DNA from: Chrysoporthe austroafricana
Lineage: Eukaryota; Ascomycota; Sordariomycetes; Diaporthales; Cryphonectriaceae
Assembly: GCA_001051155.2 (NCBI GenBank)
Contig: JYIP02000002.1
Coordinates: 3,727,583-3,791,582 of the forward strand
Length of the DNA stretch: 64,000 nt
Direction: 5' to 3'
In this document: positions 31,861-43,672 of the stretch, in pieces
How the letters are laid out: the number at the start of each line of letters is the position of its first letter
Numbering within the stretch: the stretch's first letter is position 1
Notes under the pieces: model-generated
The model's input: the letters and a program-made list of their open reading frames with translations, nothing else
The model's database searches: none
Told to the model about the DNA's origin: nothing
Translations under genes and position numbers: made by a program

Positions 31861-34740
31861 TCAACTGATAGTGGAGTCATCGTCGTTTTTCAATGCCGTG
31901 TGCTCCGTTCCCTGGCTCGCAGCACTTAGTCTCGCGCAGAGACTGAGCAGCACGACCGTTTCCGTCGCCGCGTAGTGGTTCAATGCATCGAGGAGGATCT
32001 TCAGATGCCGGCCAAAGTTGTACTCCCATGCTTTCAGCGTGTCCATGATCATAGCAAACTGCGCGTCAGGTGTCTTGGAGGATTCGCCATGCGCCGACTG
32101 CCATTTCTCTCGGTTGGCCTGTACTTGCTTCCACTGCTCGTCCGTGACATTCCTCGGTTTCGTCGGGCCCTGCAGGTCTGGATCTGCCCTTTCTAGATTC
32201 CTCGTCATCCAGTCGATACTTGATGTGAACGTATTGCAGTTGTTCATTAGCTTGGAGTGAACCTAGGACAGCTGAGTTAGGTACGGCACCCGAAATCTTG
32301 TCACTATGTGCACATGCTCAAACTTACCCTAAGAAGCTTGCTATTCGTCAACATACACTCCTTCAAGCAAGTATCCAGGAAATCCACATGATCCTGCATC
32401 AACTCATCGACTGTTCGATCGAGACCCTTAGACGCTCCATTGTCCTTCGTCTTCAGCCGGGACATGAGCGACTGCCAATTCGGCTCTATAACCTCGGCAG
32501 TGCAGAAATACAGGAGCTGCTGGACGAAGACCAGCATCCGAGCCCTGAGCGTCCAGATGCGCCTCTTCCACAACTCAAGCTCCTTATTCGAGCTCTTCCG
32601 ATACCACACAAAAGCTCTGGTCTGCACTTGCCAAGCCAAGGTTAGTTGTGACTCGACGTGGCGTAGAGACAAGAGGTATCGAAACAAGGCCTGGTATCTC
32701 CAGATTGTCTTCCGACTGATGACTAGCGATACCGGGAACGGCAGCGCATAGTCCAGCTGCAAGGAGGTAAAGCCGTTGGCTCTCTTGTCGCTCTCGATTG
32801 GCTGATCCTTCAAAGGTTGCAACGACCCGCCTTCTTCAATGCCAGTGATGTTAACAACGCGTTGAAGAGATTTGATGAGAGTGATCTCGTTCATCTGAAC
32901 CTTCACGTCCTCCTTGAAAGGATCCAGAGCGACAATGCTGCCTGGTTGTCTCAGGACCAAGTCGAGCAGCGACTGCAGTTTGACGGTATTGACAACTTGG
33001 ACAGGTTTCCGCAATTCGGAGGCTCCAAGCTCTAGGAAATAGTTGAAGTAGTCGGAGGGGTCGAGGAAGAAGTAGTGCTTCAGAGATCGTAGGCGATCGG
33101 GCAGCGCATGTGTCGTGAGCAACAGCTGCATCAAGGACTCGTTCGCGTGAGAGTAGGCATTGTTGACATTTTCCTGGAATCTGTTGTCGTCAAAGGATTT
33201 GGGCTTGTCTTTGACATCTTTGCTGACGTCCACGCCACCGCATTCCCTCACGACGTTCAGGTACTTCCCGGCGAGGAGGCACTTCTCCTTGACCCCCTCT
33301 AGCTGCGGCGGAACCTCTTTGTCGCGAATTGTGTACCGTCTCTCCCAGTACTCATCCGTATAGTCTTGTTGTAGTCTCTCTCGTCGCAAGCTTTTCTGTT
33401 CCTTGATCAGGAACTCGCCGTGCGGATCATTGATGCTGCCATGATGGAGCCATTCGTTCAGCATGACCATATACGGTCGGCTCGAGTCCCTCAGCAGCGT
33501 TGTGAGCAATTCCCTGGCGGCTGGGTCTCCAGACATGGTTTCCAGTCGCTTTGTGATAAGACCGAGCACCACTCCTCCCTTGCATATCTTCTTTCCGGTC
33601 ATGTTCCCTGGTACGAGCTCTCCACCATCCCTCAACTGCTCTAGAATCTGATCGAAATCATCCGCGCCGTCACTAGATTCGTCGGTTTCATCGTCCAGAA
33701 GCGCATTCCGTTTCAGCAACTCATGTGCCAAGGAATAGAGCTGGAACATCATGTGGCTTGTAGGTAAGACGTGAATGTTGAGGACATGTAATGTGAAGGC
33801 GTCGTTCGTGAGGAACTGAGTCTCTAGCTGGGCGATTAGGACTAGGTAGTCCTGCAGGAACTTCCGTATTGAGGCGCACAGCGCATGGTTGACAGACCCA
33901 AACTCTTCCCGGCTTTGAACATCAACAAACATCTCCAGCGCCGTATAGTACGTAGCCATCTTCAGCATGGACATCGTGAGGTCTTGTAGGCTCGGGTCCA
34001 AACCTGGCAGGATGCGGTACGGAGGACCACCAAGTCGATCTCGTTCTTCGTTCGGATCATATCCCTTGCCGAAGCGCACGTACTGTCCCTCATATCCCAT
34101 GAAAACGTACAAGAGATCTTCCAATATGACGGCTTCTTGCGCCTCTAGCGACAGTTCGGACAGCGGTCTCGGTTGTACCGACGAAGGCGCTTGTGACGCT
34201 GGTGGCGGTATCGATATTCGAGAGGCCAACGGCGCAGAGGTATGTGGTAAAAGGGTCGCTTCCGGTTCCCAAGGAGCTGTTTGCCGCGCAACATTAGCAC
34301 ACATATCCTCATCTCGCATGCGTGTAGGGACTCTGGTCGCTCATGCCTTGCGGGGGCACCTCCTGCCGCGACTCCTTGGGCCTCGTCTCTGCGCTTTTCC
34401 TGCCATCCGGCATCCGCGCCTGGCCCTTCGACAGAGACGGCATATGCCTTCGTTCAGGGCTCTTAACCCTCGAGACCATCGCTTCGCGCGTCGTCGCCGT
34501 ATGCTTGTCGGTGCGTTTCTCCCTCTCCTCAGTCGACCTCAAGTTGCTCGTTCGCGGATTGCCTGACAGCGTCCTCTTATGCGCTGGTCTTTCCGGTCCC
34601 GAAGCTGGTGAGTTGCCGCCGGGTCTCTGTGTCCTGGTTGTGCTCTCCTGGGCATTCATGCGGGGCATTCGCGAGGACGGCTTTTCCGCCGTCGAGCCGT
34701 TGCTTCTCCTGTTGTCGCCATATCTGGTTGGGGCGGACAT
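31861..34740 (-). CDS. SPC97: Gamma-tubulin complex component 2 (Spc97/GCP2 family)
   Basis: Subunit of the gamma-tubulin small complex that nucleates microtubules at spindle pole bodies. Three exons: 34740-34332, 34276-32328 and 32262-31861; 919 aa. The 65-bp second intron is well formed (GTAAGT...CCTAG). The 55-bp first intron has a good branch site and acceptor (GCTAATG...AACAG) but a weak donor, GTCCCT; it is the only phase-compatible choice I found. Residues 1-135 are basic and disordered. The GRIP1 (N-GCP) region starts near ILEDLLYVFMGYEGQYVRF and includes YYTALEMFVDVQ, TLHVLNIHVLPTS and MLNEWLHHGSINDPHGEF. The GRIP2 half contains HYFFLDPSDYFNYFLEL, the LDYALPFPVSLVISRKTIWRYQALFRYL signature region (residues split here for length), and MQDHVDFLDTCLKECML. 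The last exon supplies the C-terminal helices. A downstream ATG (34319) lies inside the first intron and is an alternative start only if the intron is retained. Confidence 0.93.
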
Positions 34741-35184
34741 GGCGATGGATCACATCTGGAGTCGCGACCATGCACTCGTAACCGTGGCATGTAGTACGGT
34801 GGCAGAACCTATGGCTGACGGCGAGGCTGTCTGGTTTAATCTGTTTACTTGGAGGGCAAAGTCGCGATAAATTGGGGGGCCCAAGGCGCGTCACTGCAAG
34901 AGCATCTTACCCCTGCGCGCCTCGGGCCTGGTCAGTGCTCAGTTGTCCACTAAACTCCGTGCTGGGTAGCTGTAGTGCTCCCGCCGCCATCGACAGGGGT
35001 GCGTCACCTTCCTGCCTGGAGCTCAACCTCAGCTTCAAACGACGATCCTTCAAGACCACAGCTGCTTCCCATTCCACCTTTCTCACATTCTCGCAAACTA
35101 CCTTTACACGCCAGCTCTTGAACCCTCCCAGTGTTATCCATACCGTCAATCCTCTAGCCAGACAACCCCAGAAGACCCGCCAAG
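34741..35184. promoter_or_regulatory. Divergent GCP2/PUP2 promoter
   Basis: 444 bp between the divergent starts. The PUP2-proximal half is A/C-rich, as in fungal leaders. I recognise no proteasome-associated control element with confidence. Confidence 0.5.
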
Positions 35185-36088
35185 ATGTTTATGGCAAGAT
35201 CAGAATACGGTCAGTTCCCATCCCACCTTGCAGTCTCTCGCGCTCCCATCCTCACACCTGGCTCCTACTGATCCTCTGTCCCCCTTCCAGACCGGGGTAT
35301 CAACACCTTCTCCCCCGAAGGCCGCCTCTTCCAGGTCGAGTACTCCCTCGAAGCCATCAAGCTCGGCTCCACGGCGATCGGCGTCGCGACCAACGAGGGC
35401 GTCGTGCTCGGCGTCGAGAAGCGCGTGACGTCCACCCTGCTCGAGACCTCCTCCGTCGAGAAGATCGTCGAGATCGACCGGCACATCGGGTGCGCCATGA
35501 GCGGGCTGCAGGCCGACGCCCGCAGCATGGTCGAGCACGCCCGCGTCGAGTGCCAGAGCCACGCCTTCAACTACAACGAGGCCCTGCGCGTCGAGTCCTG
35601 CACCCAGGCCATCTGCGACCTGGCCCTGCGCTTCGGCGAGTCCGCGGATGGGGAGGAGAGCATCATGAGCAGGCCCTTCGGTGTGGCGCTCCTGATTGCG
35701 GGGTACGACGAGGATGGTCCGAGCTTGTATCATGCTGAGCCTACGGGAACGTTCTACCGGTATGATGCCAAGGCCATTGGGAGCGGTAGTGAGGGCGCGC
35801 AGGCGGAGTTGCAGAATGAGTATCACAAGGTGAGTTTCTTCGTCGATCGCACCGCCAATCTTCTACTGCGTGGAGTTACGTCTGGCGTCTGGGTGGTCGC
35901 TAATCTGTCTACAGTCTCTCACTCTGACAGACGCAGAGACGTTGGTGCTGAAGACTCTGAAGCAGGTGATGGAGGAGAAGCTGGATTCCAAGAATGTGCA
36001 ACTGGCAAGCGTGACCAAGGAGAAGGGTTTCCGGATATATACGGACGAGGAGATGGCTGTAGTTGTGGAGCGTCTGCCTGCAAACTAG
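35185..36088 (+). CDS. PUP2: 20S proteasome subunit alpha5
   Basis: Alpha-ring subunit of the 20S core particle. Three exons: 35185-35209, 35291-35829 and 35915-36088; introns of 81 and 85 bp; 245 aa, the usual alpha5 length. Exon 1 encodes only MFMARSEY plus one base. The proteasome alpha signature follows at once: [20 protein letters not shown], then [13 protein letters not shown]. Further family features are [30 protein letters not shown], and [13 protein letters not shown], the canonical alpha5 strand region. The C-terminal exon starts [23 protein letters not shown] and ends in RLPAN. There are no catalytic residues, as expected for an alpha subunit. It is divergent from GCP2 and convergent with the transcription factor gene. 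Confidence 0.97.
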
Positions 36089-36479
36089 GTGAACCCCACC
36101 TCCCAACATTTGTGGCGGCAATCTACACGGGGTTGACGTAGAATACGAGTACCTGGTCAGTGGCGGCGAAACTATCCGCAGACAGACCGGAGAAGGCGTC
36201 GGATCTCGCCTCTCCCAGGAACAGTGCCTTAGATGGCTGGAGCATTGGTCAGAGGGACAAAATCACGCTTTTCTCAAAGCATAACGATTAGAGCAAATGT
36301 GAAAACGAGACTTATCAAAAGGACAGGGACATACTTGAAGGCGATCTGTATCATTATTCTATTGACGATTAGAAGCGAGTGAAACCTACAATTATATCGA
36401 GGCATACCGCATCCCCGCGGGATACGTCCGCATCTACTCAGAAATCGTTTCATCACGAAACAGAATCCACTATACCGAC
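36089..36479. other. Convergent PUP2/transcription-factor 3' region
   Basis: 391 bp. AT-richer than the coding DNA; consistent with two overlapping 3' UTRs. Nothing else is seen. Confidence 0.5.
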
Positions 36480-39400
36480 CTAGTCTTCTAAGCTCAACCT
36501 CTCAAGATCCTCGTCAACACTCAGCAAGCCAAAAGCCACATGTGCCCGGTCTTTTCTCTTCAAGACAGGCCTGCTCTGACCCTCATCTATTTCCTGAATG
36601 CGTTCGTCTATCCTGCGAGTCGTATAGCCATGTCTCAACGCATCAGTCTCCGACTCAGGCTCGTACGGTGGCGCGATGCCCATCGCAGCGGCCTTGCGCC
36701 ACGCGCCCTCGCAGCCGTTCGCGATCTGATTGCCAGTCTTCCATCCAGTCAGGCGCGTGATGTCATGCAGACGCCTGATAGCCCACTGTCTTTGTAACTT
36801 GTCTCGAAACTGCAGAGGAAAGGTCAACAAATTTGTCCCGTCCCGTGTCCGAGGAAGAGGAAGAATCAATCCTACCTGAACCGCACCCACGAACAGTGGG
36901 AAGCAGCACTCGATATACGCCGACGCTACCAGTGCACTGACCATCGTTTCCGCCGTCCAGTCCTCCGTGATACCTGCCACGATCTTGCCGATCTCGTTTG
37001 AGAACGGCTCTGTCTGCCTCGCGCACGTGTGCGCGGCGATGACTGCGGATGGCGGCATGTTCGGGTGCGACCTGTGCAGGACCACTAAGCCCATATAGAA
37101 ATTCATCCAAATGCCCGCGATGCTGTACGTGCGGTACGTACACGTGGGTCCGAAAGGTGAGTCCCGAACAGGGTGGACGTCCTCGCCCAGGGTTTGGAAG
37201 TCCGGGCCCAGGCTGTGTTTGAACAGGTTAAACGCCGCGAGGATCGCAGTCCATTCTTCTAGGGCTTTCTGGGTGGATGTCTCCAAGTCCATCTCTTCCC
37301 AGGTCTTCTCGGCAGAGGCGAAGCCGTCACGTGGTGGGCTCAGCCCGCGCGGCAGCCGAACACTTCCGCGGCCGGGGAACATGCCTGCGAGCATTGGTGG
37401 TGAGTTGGGACCTTGGGGTGAGGCGCTTGCGTCGCGCTCGCGGGCTCTGGCTCTGTGTTTGCGCGGGAGATCGTTGGCGGCGAAGTTGGCTAAGCGGCCT
37501 AGAAGGAGTACTAGGTGGTCGAAGCTCCCGTATCTGAACTCAAATTAGCTGTTTGTCTTTGTTTAGTGGAGGGGTGTCTCAAGGCCTGGGTTTCTTACAT
37601 CTGATTGATCCTGTTCATTGGTGCTCGTGGTGGACACTGCGTCCAGAGGTGATACTCCATGCTGCGGCCGTGTCAGCCTCCTCATTAGACGGTTGTAGGG
37701 AGACAGTATTCTAGGACTCACAATAACTTGGATCCCCCAAGAGTGGCCTGATAGACATCCATCTTGCAGAACCACCAATATAAATCGGCGAGATGTTCGT
37801 AATTCTCGAGGTCCCGTTCGGTGCAATTCCTTGGATCTGATTGCCATGACGAGCCTGCACGCTCCACAAAGTAGACAGGATTGCTGGTAAGGCTCCTCAC
37901 CAGGTCCAAATCTACCTCCGCAAGCTCGTGTCCCGGGCGCCCAGTCTGCGGTATGAAGGCCGTAAACGGATTATGCGCCTCTAATTCTACCCACTGCTGA
38001 TATCGCTGCCGATGAATTGTCCAGATCTGCCTGCTCATCTGCCGGAACGGCGTCTCTCTGATGATCTGCCGCGCTCCCATCATGTGTGTACACCAGTTGT
38101 CGTGGTTCGAAGTCCAGACCTCGAAGAAGGCCAGCAATAATGTAGCAGCCAATGTAGCAGGCTGGGCCCGTTTTTCAGCGCTCTGGTAGCTCTTGGAGAT
38201 CCTGCTTATACAGCGGCTAGAGTGCACCCACGGAGCAGTGGGGGCACCGCCAGAGAGCTCTGCCATTTGCAGGCTTCCCAGGGCAAGAATGGCTTGTAGT
38301 AGAGCCGGATGCTGAAAGGACTGGAGCGGAAAGACGTCTATAAGATACTTAATGACGCTGCTCGAGGACACAAGGCCCGTTAGGAAAGAACTCACACGTC
38401 CAAATATGCTGATCAGATTTTGGAATCGGTTCGCCCGAGAACGGTCGTGATGGGTTGCGCTCGTACGGGTTGATAGCCGGAGCCGTGACGTTAACAAAAT
38501 ACCAGAACACGTCCCGTGTCTTTGAATCATTCAGCGGTGTATCGGTGAGAGACGGCATGTAGTTGACCAGCACATTCTCATCCGCGAGTGCGTGAAATGA
38601 TCTGACTTGTGTCCCATGAGGATCCAGTGGTCCATGAAAATCACCCGCCATCATCGAGTCAATATTGTTTGCGTCCAAGCTTGACAGCCCGTTGACCAGT
38701 ATCCCATCTTCCTCGGAGTCGAAGGACAAATCACCTTCGTCAAACACCCAAGATTCAGCTTCCTCTGATGATTCGGGCCTTGCGGGATGTGGCTGTGATA
38801 TAAGCGGAGTAAATGGCATCGTGGGCGAGATAGCCGGTATGTCCATGATCGAGTGGGCTGTGTGTCGGCGTTCAGGCAACGTAATGCCATTTGGAGGCTG
38901 CTGTGAGGTGTCCATCTGGAAAGCAAACAAGTCGGGCTGGTTGATTTGAGTTGGAGAAGCTGTCGTTCCGAGGCCTGGCGGCGCATAGTAAGACTCGGGC
39001 GAGATAGTACCCATGACGTACTGCGGCTGGTGTATTCCTAGGCCAAGAGAGGCTGTAGAGTTGGCACGATGTATGCCTGGATGGGCATTGAGATATGCGA
39101 AATGCGCCATATTACCGTACTCGCGACTCGGTGGTTTAGGCGCAATGGCTGGAAGTGGCCCTTGCGACGAAGACGTCTTTCCCTGACTTGCGGACAACTG
39201 CGCGTTGACGAGTGCTTCGGTTGGATCGTGATGGTGATGGTATTGCAAAGGCCCGAAGTGGCTCCCCGTTATCGCACCCATTGGACTCTTGAAAACGACT
39301 CGCTGATTGTAGCCCTCACATTGTCTCTTCGACTTGATACAGTTGTTGCATATCGGTTTTCCCTCGTCGCATTTGATACGACGTCTTCGGCACGCTGTTG

Positions 39401-39540
39401 CAAGTCAGCATCAGCAATGTACTGCGTACAGTTGAGCCCATCCCTGAAGACTTTCGAGGTATTCACATACTTAAACAGCCTGTCTTCGTCCGTTTCCTTG
39501 TGTTTGGCTTCTTCGGAGGTGAATTCTCCTTGTTAGCCAT
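36480..39540 (-). CDS. Zn2Cys6 (fungal binuclear cluster) transcription factor
   Basis: Six exons: 39540-39471, 39394-38396, 38337-37722, 37661-37599, 37533-36876 and 36809-36480; introns 76, 58, 60, 65 and 66 bp; 911 aa. The binuclear cluster has six Cys at 22, 25, 32, 39, 42 and 49 (C-x2-C-x6-C-x6-C-x2-C-x6-C, core CLTCRRRRIKC), preceded by a basic arm. Intron 1 falls between the first and second Cys. Residues about 60-350 are low complexity with His- and Ser-rich stretches. A fungal-specific regulatory domain follows: YVFPLQSFQHPALLQAILAL across the exon 2/3 junction, then LLLAFFEVW, HMMGARQII and GSFDHLVLLLGRLANF across exons 4/5. Intron 5 is 66 nt, has no in-frame stop and could be retained. 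The start ATG is GCAATGG. Target genes are unknown. The next gene upstream, 4.1 kb away, is the GH78 enzyme, but that alone does not prove a link. Confidence 0.92.
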
Positions 39541-42500
39541 TGCGGGGGATGGTTCCCGACCTTCAGGAGCCATCGCGGCAGCATTCGTTTCCGGAGACGA
39601 TACCTCTCGGGGGACGTTTTCTTATGCTTGTGTCGAAAGCACCAAGTCGAAGCCGTAGTGTGTCCTTCCGTTCAACGCGGCACTCGAAGGATCTCCTCAC
39701 ATCGTCGGCCGAGAAAGGTGGCACAGAGCGCTGGTGTCCCCAGGACTGCGCACACCGGCCTCAGACCACGCAAAGGACCCGGACGTGCCCAAATCTGAGC
39801 GTTTGATGCCTCACTGGAGATCCTGGATATCCTAGTCGTAGCAGGATATCTGGCCGAGACAAGAAAATACTGTGGATTCGAGAAGAGCAAGACAGGCCAA
39901 TTATTTTCCGCCGTTGTGCGCAGTTACGTGCAAAAGCCCAGGAGAGCAGGAGGCAAACACCGCACTGGGGTGAGCAGGCCAGAACCGTTTATAAAGCACC
40001 TCAACAGAGGCGACTGAAACAAGCCGGTGTAACTCAATTGCTACCTGGGCGTGTCGGTAGAACAGAGGCTGGCCGGTCGCAGCTGTGGTCGTACTCCGGG
40101 GCCTTGTATATGTACCAGAGCCTTAATAGCAGCCATGTACGCCCCTTGCCATCCAGTTCTAGTGCGCGTTGCCCTGAACTGTGACGCCTCTGCTGTGGCC
40201 CGACAAGGAGGGCGAGAGGACACAGCGCAATGGCAACGTCGTGTCGGACGAAATCACAGGCACAGCGTCTCCGCACCGCATCCACTAGACCGTGCCAAGG
40301 TGGGATGAACTAAGTTGACGCTCGAGGGGGTTTGGAACCAAACTTCCGGATTGTGATGAAGGAGGTGATGTCTTGGTGTTCACAGGTCGGGGATGAGGCG
40401 ATACTCGTGTGTAGAGACTGGGACACAAGTCGAGTAAGGTGAGCGGATAGCGGTACACAACAATAGGAAGGACCGAAGAGAATACGCCGGCCGGACGCAT
40501 GCAAAACGCGGTCTAGATGAGAGCCTTGGCGAGAGAGATATCTGGTCAAGAAAGTAAACGGTGGTCTGCCGCTATGCAGGGCTTGGTGCATCTATATACT
40601 GAGAGTTCAGCTCAAGCATCTTGCAATGACACCCCCCCGGCCCCCCCGGCCCCAATCTCAAAGCGATCCCTTCTCCTCAACTGAATGGATCGAAACGGCC
40701 TGGAGGCCAGAGAAAATTTCATCAACACGGTAGAACTCTTTGTTAGAGAGGGTGGCCAATGAAGGGACGTATGTATGGGGGCAATGGACGTGCTGGACTA
40801 GGACCAGGGATTCGGGATAATCCACCAAGAAGACGGATGTCAACGGGAGACACGAGATAGAAGACAGGGCGCAAGAGAGACGTGAGGTAGGATCAGGGGC
40901 TTCGGTCGGTGCAATGCTGGGAGGCTGAGGAAGGCTGGGACCCGAGTGTTTGCTAGAACCTAGAGAGGCCTCAGCTGGAAATGGCAGGCATGTGGCTCGG
41001 AGACACTGTCAATGCAGCGCATCTCGAGGTGACCGTGAAATGCATACGGAGTACTGCAGGCCGATACTGCAGTGTCGTCGACTTGGTACACTCAGAGTAC
41101 CTGCAGACCGTGTTCGACTCCTCGTGGGTCAGAGGACAAGACATATTGGGTACCTCCATGCGTACGACGACCCGTAGCAGTCACGGCGACAGCGCCTCTG
41201 CCTCCTGGCCCGTGGCGACACTCATCCTGGGCGACGGCGGCGCTGAAGCGGCTTCCTGCTTCAATGTACCCCTTGACCAGAGGCAAGAAGATGCCTCCTC
41301 CCGAGTACTAGACAGGGCAGGCCGCCATAAAATTGCAGCAACGGCGTGTCTAGCGCGCGCGGCCAGGAATAGGAGTAGGAATCAGGAGCCGCCCCGATCC
41401 CGGGCCCCGGCCATTGTGACGATCGGGCGCACGAGGCTAGCGCGCGAGATGCAGCATCGACGTGTTGTGATTGTCTGACTTTTGCCCGTGGGCACTGTGC
41501 ACCAGGCAAGCAGTGCACCTGTCTCTGTCTCTTCTTGTCTCTTGTCCCTGCTGACCGATTCTCGGTGCCCCGTCAGGGTCCTTAACCCAACAGCCAATCG
41601 TGGTTGTGTTCATTATAAATCGGTGTTGCACGACGCGATATGCGGTGCAACACAAACTCATCAGGAGGAAAAGACGGGCTAGGCTGCAGGATAACAGCAG
41701 GAGTGTTGGATGCGGACAAGGTTCAGTGCGTTATCCTCAGTGTGGTGGTCTCCGTCTACAACAGAGTCGAGTGAGGTTCAGTGAGGAGGCAACGTTAGTC
41801 AGTACGCGGATGTATTTACCTCCTGCATTAGGTAATCAACCGGCTCTAGGATGACCCTGGTGCAGGAAACATCTTGTTGCTGAGCATCATGATCTGCCAT
41901 AGTAGCATCCTCCTCCTATTCCGGCACACGCCGGTTTGATGAGTTTTGCATGTCCGAGGGCCATCAACATCAAATCACATGTCACGGATCATGGGTTCAC
42001 TACAGCAAGGGCCCCCATCGTGGCGTCAAGCATCCCAGCAAAGCGTCAAAGCTTGATGAGCGAGCAAGACGGAACCGGCCGATGGCAGGTCTTGGACCGT
42101 CGCTCCAACGACCTTTCACCATCTCTCCGGGTCTGGGCCCCATGCAAAAATATCGTCCGCTTCGATTGAGGGCGGATGAAGTGAGGGAGAGCGGTGAACC
42201 AACCTATCGTTTGAGCAGATCATGGCTCTTGAAGGACTCTCTGAGCTGAATCCGCCTTCTTTTCTACGCTGGAGACGCAGAAAGTGGCACTCTCCACATT
42301 ACGAAGCAAAGGCTCCCCTCGCCTTATAGGGCCGAACTCCTGGCGACGAATCTAGACAGGCGTGAGGCTCGGCGGAGTACGGCCCTCCTCCTGAGTTCGG
42401 ACGCCGCTAGAACATCGACCGAACTTGATCTCCTCAACGGCCGGTATGCTAGTGAGCGACGCCGAGGTAAGGCTACTAGTCCGCTGTCAGTCACTCGTGC

Positions 42501-43672
42501 CCGTACGTTCCGTAAATGGGAAGATCCCTCAGCGACATTTCGATGCCGGCCTGTCCACAGGGACATTGTCGACCTGTCGGCATTACCCCACAAGGAGGCT
42601 TGATCCTACGCCGAGGGGGAGGCTGAGGAGCAGACCAGTCGGCTTCCTTCCTAGCGTTGCAGTAAGCAGCCTCACTCGAGACGATGAGATGGGCTTGTCT
42701 TATGCCACCTCAAGTCGAAGAGGATGAGCAATATGTCTTGCGGTCCGGGGCTCTCGGCTCCGCCAGTCTACACCTACCTGCGTTCAGGTTTTGCTCACCA
42801 GCTCGATCCGCCTCTTCGGATCCTCGCACGCCTTCTCGTCCTTTTTTTTCCCCTTTTCTCAACAACGATGTCATGGCAGGTCAAATTCACATATAACTGA
42901 TGGCGGGGCGCTTGTGCGACTTGAGCGTTCTGGCCAGCTCATCAAGGACAAAATGTGGCTTGATCTCCTCGGGAGACTTCGAGCTCATCTAACCCTCAGC
43001 CCTCATCAACTCCCTGCCAGGTGCCAAACTCGCTAGGGTCATCCCCCTCTCTCGAGTTCCACAAGCGGCACCTGGAGGATGGCGCGATCTGGTATTGCGC
43101 TCCCCTTAAACCATACCCTGACTTTACGTCCGGAACTAACAAGTAGCTCAGAGCTACACCGTTAGGTGCACCTGCTAGGCTCGTCTTTGACAGGAGACTT
43201 CCTCCTTAGCGGTCTCAACTCAATACTTATCTACTTTGGCTGCTTGCTCGGGACCGAAGGGCTTCAAGGGAGCACCGAGATTTCCCGCACCTACCCAAAG
43301 TACACAAGGCAGGATCGCAAGGCCGGATCTTAGAGTCCAAAATAGATTCGTCCGAGACAGCAGCAAGCCTCGGCAGCAGGACCGAGTAAGTACCGAGTTC
43401 GGGACCTTAATCCCTAGGACCGCCGAAGAATACTCGAGTCGTCTCTAGTTGGCTGCGATGTCATTGGCCAGAGAGCCGGCTCAAAACCTCGAAACAACGA
43501 AGGGGACCTCCTTCCAGCAAATTTTGGAGTAGATTATAGATGACATCCGACCCACTTTGAATAAAGACGCCTTTCCCGGCCTCGTGTTCATTGTGAACGG
43601 AATAGTACTAGCTATATTCGTTTGCTGGCAGTTTCCCTCGCTTCACCACCCGTGCCCAAAGCATCTATCATG
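39541..43672. other. 4.1-kb unexplained interval between the transcription factor and the GH78 gene
   Basis: The first 500-600 bp is the transcription-factor promoter and holds an 8-bp inverted repeat at 39826-39850. A C7GG tandem motif (CCCCCCCGGCCCCCCCGG) lies near 40630-40650. From about 42.2 to 43.65 kb the sequence is neither AT-rich nor coding: only short interrupted frames exist in all six phases, yet composition stays gene-like. A decayed gene or transposon is possible, but I recognise no motif. Confidence 0.45.
39826..39850. repeat. Inverted repeat GATATCCT-N9-AGGATATC
   Basis: Perfect 8-bp arms (39826-39833 and 39843-39850) with a 9-bp loop, about 290 bp upstream of the transcription-factor ATG. 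It could be a dimeric protein site or chance. The arms lack the CGG triplets usual for Zn2Cys6 sites. Confidence 0.6.

Noticed and set aside
32304..34319. Treating the 671-codon frame as the complete GCP2
   Set aside because: It lacks the C-terminal helices, which are restored by splicing to 32262-31861. The basic N-terminal extension is restored from 34740-34332.
38358..38397. 40-nt intron in the transcription factor (GTGTGA...GAGCAG)
   Set aside because: Too short for a fungal intron. The 58-nt alternative (38338-38395) restores the family sequence WTYVFPLQSFQHP.
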